NCBI GenBank assembly: GCA_041740675.1
Contig: JBGSLN010000025.1
Location: 1 to 11,215 of the forward strand
Length of the DNA: 11,215 nucleotides
Source of the DNA: JBGSLN01 sp041740675
GTDB lineage: Bacteria > Pseudomonadota > Gammaproteobacteria > JBGSLN01
Reading direction: 5' to 3'
The notes under the pieces are model-generated. The model ran no database searches and had not been told where the DNA came from. It saw nothing but the letters and a program-made list of their open reading frames with translations. Position numbers and translations under genes: made by a program. Below are positions 1-6,371 of this stretch, in pieces (positions within the stretch are counted from its first letter, which is position 1; each line of letters begins with the position of its first letter).

Positions 1-159
1 GAATTTATTTTAAATGAACCAGGAAGCTGCTCCTGTATAATTGGACATAGAACCATTAATGAAGTCATAGAGAACATCCAATCAATTGATAATAAGAGTA
101 ACTTAATGTTATTAGAGACATCAAGTAATTTAATAATAAAGGAATCATCTTTTGTCTAA
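1..159 (+). CDS. aldo/keto reductase, C-terminal end (partial)
   Basis: Frame 1 is open from the first base to a TAA stop at 157-159, giving the last 52 residues of a protein that begins outside the window. The stretch SCSCIIGHRTINEVIENIQ resembles the last strand and helix of aldo/keto reductases, where an I-x-G-x-R-T motif helps bind the NADP phosphate and is followed by an 'xxExxENI' helix. If so, the product is a cytosolic NAD(P)H-dependent oxidoreductase; the substrate cannot be told. The tail after the helix (about 27 residues) is longer than I expect and polar. Its end overlaps the end of the convergent MFS gene by 15 bases, and no terminator hairpin is visible between them. Too little is present to exclude another family. 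Confidence 0.5.
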   Translation, partial: EFILNEPGSCSCIIGHRTINEVIENIQSIDNKSNLMLLETSSNLIIKESSFV

Positions 160-1398
160 TAATATTTTTTGTTTGGTTCTGATAAAAAAAGCAAGAATTA
201 GACTTAACAATAAACTTATAGGCAAAATTAAAAAAGCTCGTTCATAATTTAAAGCTACAACATAATTTTGCGATAAATAAGAAGAACTCATTATCCAAGT
301 AAACAATGCTTGAAATAATGCTCCGCCACCCATAACAATGATTGACATTAAGCCAATAGCCGTACTTACACTATTGATAGGATTCATTTCTGTAACAACT
401 GCATAACTTAAATTTTGAGAACTAATGAAAATTCCTATTAAAAAAAACAAAATAATGAACTGATAAAAAGGGATAACAGTAATGAAATAAATAATGCTCA
501 CAGCAACTAAAGCAAAAACAGCACCAATGATCATCAATGTTCTTCGATTATTTAATTTATCTGAAATCGCACCGATCAATGGTGAACCTAAAAGCATACC
601 TAAATAAAGAGTAGTAATAATGTAGGATGCTTTCATGTAAGTTAAATGATGTTCATTTACTAAATAGCTATTCCCCCATAAAGCACCAAGAATAATAATC
701 GGTAAATTTAATAGACATGTATAAGCAGCGCAGATCCAATTTTGTGGTTGCTGCGATATTTTTTTAAATTCAATAAGCCATGTTTTATAATTATTAGTCT
801 TTTTGCAAGATTGAATATGTGAAATATCTTCTACAACAAAATATAACATTATCCATGAAAAAACTCCAAACATAGAAAAACAAAAAACAGATTTCTGCCA
901 ACCAATATAAGTTATCAGCAATGCTAGAGGGCTTTGCACTATAAGGCCCCCTATCAAACCTATACTAATAACAAGTCCCATCGCAAATGCTTTATGGGTT
1001 GGTAACCACTTTGTTGCTACTCGTATACTCCCTAAAAAACTTAAGGCATGAACAGCACCTAATACAAAACGAATAATAACAGCACTATAAAAATTATTCG
1101 CTATTATAAATAATATTGAAGCAATAACAGCAATCCCCATACCTAACAAAAGTAATTTACGAGTCGAATAAATGTCTAGCAGAAAACCTGTAGGAATGAA
1201 AAATAATGCAATCGCATATAAATAAATAGACGAAAGAAAACTTATTTGAGAATAATTTAATTGCCAGCATTGCATTAAATAGTGATTTAGACTATTAATA
1301 AGATTAAATTGTGCAAAAGAATAAAAAAAATATAACGCGGCTGTAATACAGATTAACCAAGGTATAAATTTATATTTTTTCTGATCAAAGATAATCAT
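145..1398 (-). CDS. MFS transporter, Pht-like
   Basis: A 417-residue, strongly hydrophobic protein with about 12 predicted membrane helices, the usual size of a major facilitator superfamily carrier of the inner membrane. The loop 2-3 signature is visible as G71-x3-D75-x4-R80-K81, and the related loop 8-9 signature as G276-x3-D280-x4-R285-R286. The stretch W131-L-P-x5-A-x-G141 before helix 5 is typical of organic-anion and Pht-type carriers. Pht proteins of Legionella take up amino acids and nucleosides; the substrate here is not readable from the sequence. The ATG start has only a weak ribosome binding site (no clear GGAG), but no other methionine lies nearby. The gene stands alone: a gene-free stretch lies upstream and a convergent gene downstream. 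Family certain, subfamily moderate. Confidence 0.88.
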   Translation of the reverse strand: MIIFDQKKYKFIPWLICITAALYFFYSFAQFNLINSLNHYLMQCWQLNYSQISFLSSIYLYAIALFFIPTGFLLDIYSTRKLLLLGMGIAVIASILFIIANNFYSAVIIRFVLGAVHALSFLGSIRVATKWLPTHKAFAMGLVISIGLIGGLIVQSPLALLITYIGWQKSVFCFSMFGVFSWIMLYFVVEDISHIQSCKKTNNYKTWLIEFKKISQQPQNWICAAYTCLLNLPIIILGALWGNSYLVNEHHLTYMKASYIITTLYLGMLLGSPLIGAISDKLNNRRTLMIIGAVFALVAVSIIYFITVIPFYQFIILFFLIGIFISSQNLSYAVVTEMNPINSVSTAIGLMSIIVMGGGALFQALFTWIMSSSYLSQNYVVALNYERAFLILPISLLLSLILAFFIRTKQKILLDKR

Positions 1399-1518
1399 AA
1401 GTAAGCTGCTGATGTAAGATTGATATAATCAAATGGTTAAACTCCATAAAAATTACAATTGGCTATTTACGCAAATAACTTATACCAGATATTTTACACA
1501 TTAGTATACAATAAGTGT

Positions 1519-1530
1519 GTTATCGATAAC
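1519..1530. repeat. 12-base perfect palindrome GTTATCGATAAC
   Basis: Both halves match exactly (GTTATC / GATAAC). It lies 120 bases upstream of the MFS start and about 260 bases upstream of the small + strand genes. The size and position suit a repressor or activator site, but palindromes of this length can arise by chance in AT-rich DNA. Confidence 0.25.
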
Positions 1531-1659
1531 TTAAGTAATTCTCTAAAATATCGAAACAAATATAAATCACACTCAACTGTTCAATAAAAGCCTGGGATAT
1601 TTACACGTAAAAATTTCCTTTCTTATTTACATGGATTCACACACTATGAATCTAATTTA

Positions 1660-1677
1660 ATATATGGTTTCATATAT
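1660..1677. promoter_or_regulatory. inverted repeat ATATATG-gttt-CATATAT, possible operator
   Basis: A perfect 7-base inverted repeat with a 4-base gap. It overlaps the -10 box of the best promoter candidate for the small + strand genes (TTCACA 1636-1641, 16-base spacer, TAATAT 1658-1663). A dimeric regulator bound here would cover the -10 region. Both the promoter and the operator are inference from spacing. Confidence 0.25.
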
Positions 1678-1786
1678 AACATAAAGTAGTAATACAGCAA
1701 ATATAAATTAAAATTGCATCATCAATTTTTTAATTTTGAAATTAGTTGTAGCAAGTACAAAAATGGAATACTGGGAGAGTTTTTAT

Positions 1787-1960
1787 ATGGATTTTCAAAG
1801 TTTACAATCAAAGACTGAATATGAATCTATTCAACAAGTTATTGATAATTGTATAAATAAAATAACTACTTATCAGCAAAAAATAGCTAAAGAAGAGAAA
1901 GTACTTTTCGAGTTCCTTGAAAAACAGCACCAATTAAATTTGATTAAAAAAGTAGGATAA
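1787..1960 (+). CDS. small helical protein, unknown function
   Basis: A 57-residue, charged, helix-favouring protein; residues 10-54 read like one long amphipathic helix or short coiled coil. I do not recognise it. The frame opens earlier (TTG at 1736, ATG at 1763), but I chose ATG 1787 because GGGAGAG at 1773-1779 lies 7 bases before it, an almost ideal ribosome binding site. Neither earlier start has one. There is no signal peptide or membrane segment, so it should be cytosolic. The next small gene starts 7 bases after its stop, so the two are probably translated from one message. A small regulatory or adaptor protein is possible. Confidence 0.55.
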   Translation: MDFQSLQSKTEYESIQQVIDNCINKITTYQQKIAKEEKVLFEFLEKQHQLNLIKKVG

Positions 1961-1966
1961 ATCTAT

Positions 1967-2131
1967 ATGCAAGTTAAAAATCTAGCTAAAAATTGTCTTT
2001 TACATCGAATTTTAATTCATAGTAATCCAAATATACCTGCACTTATTATTCATAAAAAAGTAGCATCTCTTTTAGAAAAAATGAAAGTATATAAGACACA
2101 TCAAATAAATCTAAAAACTGCTGCTAACTGA
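1967..2131 (+). CDS. small basic protein, unknown function
   Basis: A 54-residue frame starting MQVKNLAKNC and ending at TGA 2129-2131. The support is positional: it begins 7 bases after the preceding small gene, and TAGGA at 1953-1957 lies 9 bases before its ATG, overlapping the end of that gene as in translationally coupled pairs. The product is basic (many Lys and His, few acidic residues), with a hydrophobic middle (PALII around residues 24-28) and no clear membrane helix. I know no family for it. It ends 13 bases before the convergent HD-hydrolase stop, with no terminator hairpin visible. Short length keeps confidence moderate. Confidence 0.4.
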   Translation: MQVKNLAKNCLLHRILIHSNPNIPALIIHKKVASLLEKMKVYKTHQINLKTAAN

Positions 2132-2144
2132 AACTTTTGTTTAA

Positions 2145-2741
2145 TTAGGCTTGAGATATGTATCCTTTGGCATAAGTTTCATTTACTAGTATTTGCGCCA
2201 TCTCCCATAGCATTTTTGAACCCTCTCCAATATGTGAATTTTTTTCTAAAGCAAGCTGCACTGTAATGTTATGCTTTGCCCACGTACCCCCTTTATTACG
2301 AGAGTTTATGATAAAAGCTATTATACGATCAATAGCAATTGCATATCGTGCTTCTACTGTTTCTCGACTTTCAAATTCTTTCCAAAGTGAAAGATATTCT
2401 TCTTTTTGAGAAGAATCTAATAGTCCGAAAATTCGTTCTGCGGCAGCTAATTCCTGCAGATATAGATCTGATTTTTCAGATTTATGAAAATGAAAAGTAT
2501 CGCCCACATCAATCTCAACAATATCATGTATTGCAAGCATCTTAACTACTTTTAATAAGTTCACTTCTTGATTTGCATATTCTAGTAAAATCATAGCAGC
2601 CATAACCACATGCCAACTATGTTCAGCAGAATTTTCTTTACGTTCCATACCAATTGGTGAAGTATAACGTAGCACGTTTTTAAGTTTGTCAATTTCAGCA
2701 ATAAAATCAATTTGTTTTTGCAATTTTTCTATATTATTCAT
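2145..2741 (-). CDS. HD-domain phosphohydrolase (YfbR/HDDC2-like)
   Basis: A 198-residue cytosolic protein spanning one HD domain, the usual length for the YfbR/HDDC2 group of 5'-deoxynucleotidases, which cleave deoxynucleoside monophosphates to nucleoside and phosphate using a divalent metal. The metal ligands are visible in order: H41 (in SAEHSWH), H72-D73 (AIHDIVEIDVGD) and D138 (AIDR). E76 next to the HD pair and G80-D81 are also typical of the group. The ATG is preceded by AAGGT with 6 bases of spacing, and a good promoter lies about 70 bases upstream. It appears to be transcribed alone or as a tail of the oxygenase-exporter operon. A role in dNTP pool control is likely from the family; substrate choice is not visible. 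Confidence 0.82.
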   Translation of the reverse strand: MNNIEKLQKQIDFIAEIDKLKNVLRYTSPIGMERKENSAEHSWHVVMAAMILLEYANQEVNLLKVVKMLAIHDIVEIDVGDTFHFHKSEKSDLYLQELAAAERIFGLLDSSQKEEYLSLWKEFESRETVEARYAIAIDRIIAFIINSRNKGGTWAKHNITVQLALEKNSHIGEGSKMLWEMAQILVNETYAKGYISQA

Positions 2742-2813
2742 CTTTGACCTTAAATATCTTATAGTTTTTACATGCTAAATTACTAGCTTACAAATATCTA
2801 CTGGTATCTTTGT

Positions 2814-2843
2814 ATTATAATTTTATTTTATTAGGTAATTCAA
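2814..2843 (-). promoter_or_regulatory. sigma-70 promoter of the HD hydrolase gene
   Basis: On the minus strand TTGAAT (2838-2843), an 18-base spacer and a perfect TATAAT (2814-2819) form a near-consensus promoter about 70 bases before the HD gene start, giving a leader of roughly 65 bases. It is the best promoter match I found in the window. Confidence 0.5.
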
Positions 2844-2882
2844 CCGTTAGTGTTCAAAAATGTCCGACAGCACTCTGTTTGT

Positions 2883-2921
2883 GACTAAATAGATACTTTT
2901 AATTGCTGCAATTTTTTAGTC
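2883..2921. repeat. nested inverted repeat after the exporter gene, possible terminator
   Basis: The inner arms AATTGC / GCAATT (2901-2913) are separated by a single base. The outer arms GACTAAA (2883-2889) and TTTAGTC (2915-2921) also pair. On the + strand the inner hairpin runs into six T's, like a terminator, yet no + strand gene ends just before it. On the minus strand it lies about 70 bases after the exporter stop but lacks an immediate T run. It could end the exporter message or be a regulatory structure. Confidence 0.25.
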
Positions 2922-2986
2922 TCTAGCAAAAGTCGATATTACAAATATTTAAATTGTTAGATATAAAATTGATATTTTTGACTGGT

Positions 2987-3916
2987 CTAAATTTTAATTT
3001 TTTTATTCATAAGCTTGCTTCTAAAATAACCGCTTATTTTTTTTAATGCGTTTAAGTGATTAGCAACTATCATTCCCAAAATAACAAAAATACCACCAAG
3101 CAAAAATAAGTCACTATAACGTTCGTTAATAAAATAGTATGCTAAAATCGCTGAAATGAAAGGAACACAATAGGTATAAATGGATACTGTAGAGACATCC
3201 ATGTTTTTTAAGGTATAAGCCCACAACCAATAAGCGATACTGGTAGAAAAAATACCTAAATAAGCACATGCTATGAACGCAGAAATATGCCCCTCTTCAA
3301 TACTATGTTGTATTATGACAATAGGGTCATTCAATATAAAAAACATTAAAGTCGCTGTCCATATTCCGTAACAGGTAGTTTCTATACTCGAATATTTTTG
3401 TAATAAAATTTTTTGAATAATAAAAAAAAGGCTCCATGCCAATGCAGCTAAAATTAAATAAATAATCCCTGTATTTATAATGAAATTCATACCGTTTGAT
3501 TTAATAATAAGCCATACGCCAAATAGTGAAATTCCTGTACCTATTATTTTTATAAAAGTAAGTTTTTCTTTAAAGAAAAAGGAACACAACAATAAAGAAA
3601 ATATCGGGGCAATATTGACCATAAAACCTGCTGTTCCTGCATTTGTTAAACTTTCTCCATAATTTAATAATAGATGATATCCAAAAACTCCTATCAAAGA
3701 TAAAAAAAGAAATAAAGGTACTTCTCTTAATCTAGGTACACGAAATTGACTTTTATAAGATAAAAGTAAAATGGAAAAAGACGCAAACAAAAAACGTAAA
3801 GTTGCTACTTGTCCAGGTGAGTAATATAATAAAGCAACTTTTATACTAGGAAAAGAAGAGCCCCAAAGGATTATTGTCGTTATTAATGAAATAAAAACTA
3901 GTTTTCGATTATGCAA
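2987..3916 (-). CDS. EamA/DMT-family permease
   Basis: A 309-residue protein with about 10 membrane helices in two similar halves, the standard size and layout of drug/metabolite transporter exporters of the EamA type. Typical features are the opening WGSSFPSIKVA, the conserved P in 'VNIAPIFSLLL' followed by F-x-K-E-K-L in the first half, and 'YCVPFISAI' followed by N-E-R in the second. It sits in the inner membrane and probably exports a small metabolite or amino acid. The start is TTG (3914-3916), chosen because GGAG lies 7 bases before it and no ATG is near. It overlaps the end of the oxygenase-like gene by 8 bases, so translation is coupled and the cargo may be that enzyme's product or substrate. 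The C-terminus is a basic cytosolic tail. Confidence 0.87.
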   Translation of the reverse strand: MHNRKLVFISLITTIILWGSSFPSIKVALLYYSPGQVATLRFLFASFSILLLSYKSQFRVPRLREVPLFLFLSLIGVFGYHLLLNYGESLTNAGTAGFMVNIAPIFSLLLCSFFFKEKLTFIKIIGTGISLFGVWLIIKSNGMNFIINTGIIYLILAALAWSLFFIIQKILLQKYSSIETTCYGIWTATLMFFILNDPIVIIQHSIEEGHISAFIACAYLGIFSTSIAYWLWAYTLKNMDVSTVSIYTYCVPFISAILAYYFINERYSDLFLLGGIFVILGMIVANHLNALKKISGYFRSKLMNKKIKI

Positions 3917-4682
3917 TCTCTAACTCCAGAAATTGTTTACTGTGTTGTTTATTAACTAATATGATTGATTGATATAATGCTTCCCAATATTTCGAAAGTA
4001 AATTTAAATAACTATCAAATCCATATTTGAGTTTTTCAAAAGATTCATTGTTCTTGATAATTTTAGCATTTATAAATATGCTTTGGATTTTATGTTCTTT
4101 TTCGGCAGCCCCAATATGAATGTAAAAGTATTCACAAAATTCATGAAATTCTTCTAATCCAAATAAACTCATATAGTTTCTTGCACCTTCATATAATTTT
4201 ACAAGCTGTGGATAAGCATGCCATTCTTGAGCCAATAATGCACCGCAACCTATTTCTTCATCCTCATGAAAAAATAACGTATCACCTTCTTCTATTAAAC
4301 GTTCTGTTTCCTTAGTTTTTACACTTCGTGACAAATTATCAATGTCTATTTCTTTATTTGCTATTTTAGTAAGTAAAGCATTTAAAAAAATTCTCAATAG
4401 TTCAGTATGGGGCTTCCCATGCAATCCGATCTCATCAGAAATATTTTCTATCAAATTTTTCCTTGATTCTATGTCCTTAACTCTGATAAACGATTTAATA
4501 ATTCTATCTACGGTTGGTGAGACATGGTCATAAAAATTAACGGAAAATATAATTAGCTGTTGTAAATTTAATTGCTTAGACATCCAAAGTTCATAAAAGC
4601 TATTATTTACGGCTTTTGTTTGATAAATGCCATTAGCTAATGATAGAATTTTATCATAACCAACAAGTTCATCTCTATGCAT
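3909..4682 (-). CDS. heme-oxygenase-fold protein (TenA/PqqC/CADD-like)
   Basis: A 257-residue all-helical soluble protein that reads like the TenA/PqqC/CADD superfamily (heme-oxygenase fold, often with a di-iron site). Support: the early helix with 'NISDEIGLHGKPHTEL' (E84, H92), a central 'AQEWHAYPQLVKLYEGARNY' (E153, Y157, Y164), and a late 'YFYIHIGAAEKEH' (H189, E194, H197). This resembles the metal ligand set of CADD-type enzymes, although the last motif is H-x4-E-x2-H rather than the H-x3-D-x2-H I expect. The assignment to a metal enzyme is therefore probable, not proven. Known members include PqqC, TenA and the chlamydial CADD para-aminobenzoate synthase. An AGGAG site lies 6 bases before the ATG. 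It is the first gene of an operon with the overlapping EamA exporter. The reaction is unknown. Confidence 0.65.
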   Translation of the reverse strand: MHRDELVGYDKILSLANGIYQTKAVNNSFYELWMSKQLNLQQLIIFSVNFYDHVSPTVDRIIKSFIRVKDIESRKNLIENISDEIGLHGKPHTELLRIFLNALLTKIANKEIDIDNLSRSVKTKETERLIEEGDTLFFHEDEEIGCGALLAQEWHAYPQLVKLYEGARNYMSLFGLEEFHEFCEYFYIHIGAAEKEHKIQSIFINAKIIKNNESFEKLKYGFDSYLNLLSKYWEALYQSIILVNKQHSKQFLELEIA

Positions 4683-4732
4683 ATTTCGCTCCTAATTAAT
4701 ATTATTATTCCAAAAAATTAACCTTAGTTTCA

Positions 4733-4924
4733 CTAATCTATAAAATTCTGTGTATACTCTGAATTTTTGTCTAAACAAATAAGTACATCAACACCCATAA
4801 TTATCAAAGGCACTCATGGCGGATTCTTCTAAAATATTACTGCCAATGGATCGACATGAATCCTTCGAAAATTTCCTTGTATATGTTCTAGATATTTGAC
4901 GATAGAATAATTTATGATTTTCAT
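4733..4924 (-). pseudogene. possible decayed coding relict in the 4683-5048 gap
   Basis: The 366-base gap between the oxygenase-like gene and the small basic gene holds no intact gene. In one minus-strand frame, however, an ATG at 4922-4924 opens 31 protein-like residues (MKIINYSIVKYLEHIQGNFR and on to HVDPLAVIF). These end at a TAG (4829-4831), then continue past one more stop to 4733. The stretch 4806-4862 is about 41% G+C, clearly above its surroundings. This suggests a remnant of a gene or of a repeated element rather than ordinary spacer DNA. I do not recognise the family, and chance remains possible. No ribosome binding site precedes the ATG. Confidence 0.2.
4751..4778 (-). promoter_or_regulatory. 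putative promoter of the oxygenase-exporter operon
   Basis: On the minus strand TTGTTT (4773-4778), a 16-base spacer and TATACA (4751-4756) lie about 70 bases before the ATG of the heme-oxygenase-fold gene. Both boxes match the consensus at four or five positions. It is the only candidate found in this upstream region. Confidence 0.35.
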
Positions 4925-5048
4925 TTCACTTTTACTGAATTAGTTTTTTATTTATCCTATTTTCCTTAATTCATATTAATATGGTTGATATAGGTATCAT
5001 TGACTTCAACCGTTCAACATCTTTATTTGATAGGTTATCCAATAATAT

Positions 5049-5336
5049 TTATTTTTTAGTTTGGTCTCTTTGATTCTTATTTACTACTCGTTGCAATTTA
5101 TTAGTTAATAATTCTTTTGTACTTAAAATTAAATCTTCTCTTGCCTTATATTCCTCAATTTTTTGCATATCCTTGGTTCCTTCCAACATCCTTGTTTTTA
5201 TCTTATTTTTAAGCCAGATTTCCGCAAGCACATAGTTCAACTTAAGTGCTATTTTCCTCTCTGTTGTTTTATCCATTTTTTTAATTTCCTGAACGATCCT
5301 ACCAATATTCGTAAAGTATGGTTTTAGATTTTTCAT
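5049..5336 (-). CDS. small basic helical protein, unknown function
   Basis: A 95-residue protein, very rich in Lys and Arg and predicted almost wholly helical, with no cysteine, signal peptide or membrane segment. I do not recognise it. The start is supported by AAAGGT 6 bases before the ATG. A nearer upstream ATG overlaps out of frame and stops at once. It is divergent from the HTH regulator gene with 209 bases between them, the usual arrangement of a regulator and its target in phage, plasmid or island modules. The basic character would fit nucleic acid binding, but no known motif is visible. No good promoter was found on this side. The exact 11-mer CTTTATTTGAT occurs just after the gene (5021-5031) and again in the divergent region (5481-5491). 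Confidence 0.6.
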   Translation of the reverse strand: MKNLKPYFTNIGRIVQEIKKMDKTTERKIALKLNYVLAEIWLKNKIKTRMLEGTKDMQKIEEYKAREDLILSTKELLTNKLQRVVNKNQRDQTKK

Positions 5337-5469
5337 AACATACCTTTTTTGTTATTTTTTTAAAAAGAGAGTCTTAGATATGTGCCATTTCTTTATAAAT
5401 CTATACCGTGATTTTTTACTCTATTTTAAATCAAATTTATGTTATATTTGAAATTATACAGAAAAACAT

Positions 5470-5491
5470 ATCAAATACAACTTTATTTGAT
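5470..5491. promoter_or_regulatory. operator-like inverted repeat at the HTH regulator promoter
   Basis: ATCAAATA-caactt-TATTTGAT is a perfect 8-base inverted repeat with a 6-base gap. Its right arm overlaps the -35 box (5487-5492) of the promoter proposed for the HTH gene. That is the classical position for an autorepressor, and the spacing suits a dimer of a lambda-type repressor. Confidence 0.45.
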
Positions 5492-5515
5492 TCTTTTTGT
5501 ATCTTTTTATATTAT
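5487..5515 (+). promoter_or_regulatory. promoter of the HTH regulator gene
   Basis: TTGATT (5487-5492), a 17-base spacer and TATTAT (5510-5515) give a good sigma-70 match 30 bases before the ATG at 5546. Transcription would begin near 5522, leaving a short leader that contains the AGGG ribosome binding site (5537-5540). Confidence 0.45.
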
Positions 5516-5545
5516 ATTAAAATTTTTTGATTAGATAGGGATTAA

Positions 5546-6229
5546 ATGGGAACTAATAGTGCATACAAAAAAAAGGTTGTTATTTCCAATGAATCTGCAT
5601 CTGCAGAATCTCGTGCACAACGCCTTCGAAAATTGAGAAACATTGCTAACTTATCTCGCGAAGAAATGTGTAACCATCCTAATTTAAATATTAACACTTA
5701 TAAAGGATGGGAGATTGCGAGATATGGTGGATTACCGATTGATGGAGCAGAACGAGTCATTAAAAGGGTCGCTGATGAAGGAGTGATCTGTGATATTAAT
5801 TGGCTGCTCTATGGAAAGGATCCAGCGCCTTATATAATTCCTCTTCTTGATAAAAAGAATAGTATCCAAAATGTTAGTGAAGACATTGCATCCATTCATA
5901 AAGAGATTATGTTATTTCAAAGTCTCTACCAACATGCAATTTATACAACTATCGAAGACGATGGATTATCTCCTTTTTTTAAGGAGAGAGAATTTGTTGC
6001 AGGAATAAAGAAAAATGATCAAGAAATTGAACAACTTGTAAATACCATTTGCATTGTTCAAACTAATGATGAAAAAATTCTGGTCCGTTATCTAAAAGTA
6101 GGCAAGCTACCAAACACTTATATGTTACTTTGCACAAACCCTAATTCTCGAGTTGAAGAACCTACGTTATATGACATCAAGTTAAAATTTGCAGCTTCAA
6201 TAATCAGACATTATATTCCGATTAAATAA
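5546..6229 (+). CDS. phage-repressor-like HTH regulator with degenerate S24 domain
   Basis: A 227-residue protein with the layout of CI/LexA-type repressors. Residues about 21-93 form an XRE-like helix-turn-helix (ESRAQRLRKLRNIANLSREE, then a recognition region NINTYKGWEIARYGGLP and NWLLYGKDP). Residues about 133-225 look like a peptidase S24 fold (D-G-L-S-P-F-F-K-E-R-E-F-V, later ILVRYLKVGK). In active S24 proteins the serine of G-x-S-M-x-P and a lysine of the V-K-R-L type do self-cleavage. Here the serine is displaced and the lysine position reads Arg, so RecA-triggered cleavage looks lost. The ATG has an AGGG site 5 bases before it. Autoregulation through the 5470-5491 repeat is likely. 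Control of the divergent small basic gene is inferred. It is probably the regulator of a small island or prophage remnant. Confidence 0.72.
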   Translation: MGTNSAYKKKVVISNESASAESRAQRLRKLRNIANLSREEMCNHPNLNINTYKGWEIARYGGLPIDGAERVIKRVADEGVICDINWLLYGKDPAPYIIPLLDKKNSIQNVSEDIASIHKEIMLFQSLYQHAIYTTIEDDGLSPFFKEREFVAGIKKNDQEIEQLVNTICIVQTNDEKILVRYLKVGKLPNTYMLLCTNPNSRVEEPTLYDIKLKFAASIIRHYIPIK

Positions 6230-6371
6230 TTTTCGATTTTCTTATATTTTCATTTTAGAAGAACTATGTATCCAGGACTAAATAAAATTTTACAAAAACT
6301 GAAAAAATATTTTTAAGTAATAATAATTTTTAAAAATCCATTATCTCAAACAAATACTCATGTTTAGAATG
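6230..6371. terminator. convergent spacer with AT-only palindromes, weak terminator candidate
   Basis: The HTH gene and the response regulator gene converge on this 142-base spacer. It contains only AT palindromes (AAAAATATTTTT and ATTTTTAAAAAT, about 6300-6340) and no GC-rich hairpin. Some termination is expected here by position, but the sequence support is poor. Confidence 0.15.

Larger units (their letters stand above)
1399..1786. other. gene-free stretch with small inverted repeats
   Basis: This stretch separates the MFS gene from the two small + strand genes and must hold the promoters of both directions. I see no coding region. It contains three short inverted repeats: TTGATATAATCAA (1420-1432), GTTATCGATAAC (1519-1530) and ATATATG-gttt-CATATAT (1660-1677), annotated or discussed separately. 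No convincing sigma-70 promoter could be fixed for the MFS gene. A modest candidate for the + strand genes is TTCACA (1636-1641), 16 bases, TAATAT (1658-1663), whose -10 box runs into the third repeat. Confidence 0.5.

Noticed and set aside
1736..1786. TTG start extending the first small + strand gene by 17 residues
   Set aside because: No ribosome binding site precedes it, whereas ATG 1787 has an almost ideal one.
2339..2545. 68-residue + strand frame inside the HD hydrolase gene
   Set aside because: It lies wholly opposite a gene with intact catalytic motifs and has no ribosome binding site or family resemblance.
3480..3662. 60-residue + strand frame inside the exporter gene
   Set aside because: It is the antisense of a well-supported membrane protein; the apparent coding is a shadow.
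4342..4533. 63-residue + strand frame inside the heme-oxygenase-fold gene
   Set aside because: Antisense shadow without its own signals.
4816..4899. 27-residue + strand frame starting ATGGCGGATTC
   Set aside because: An AAGG lies just before it, but it is very short, has no context and overlaps the better minus-strand relict.
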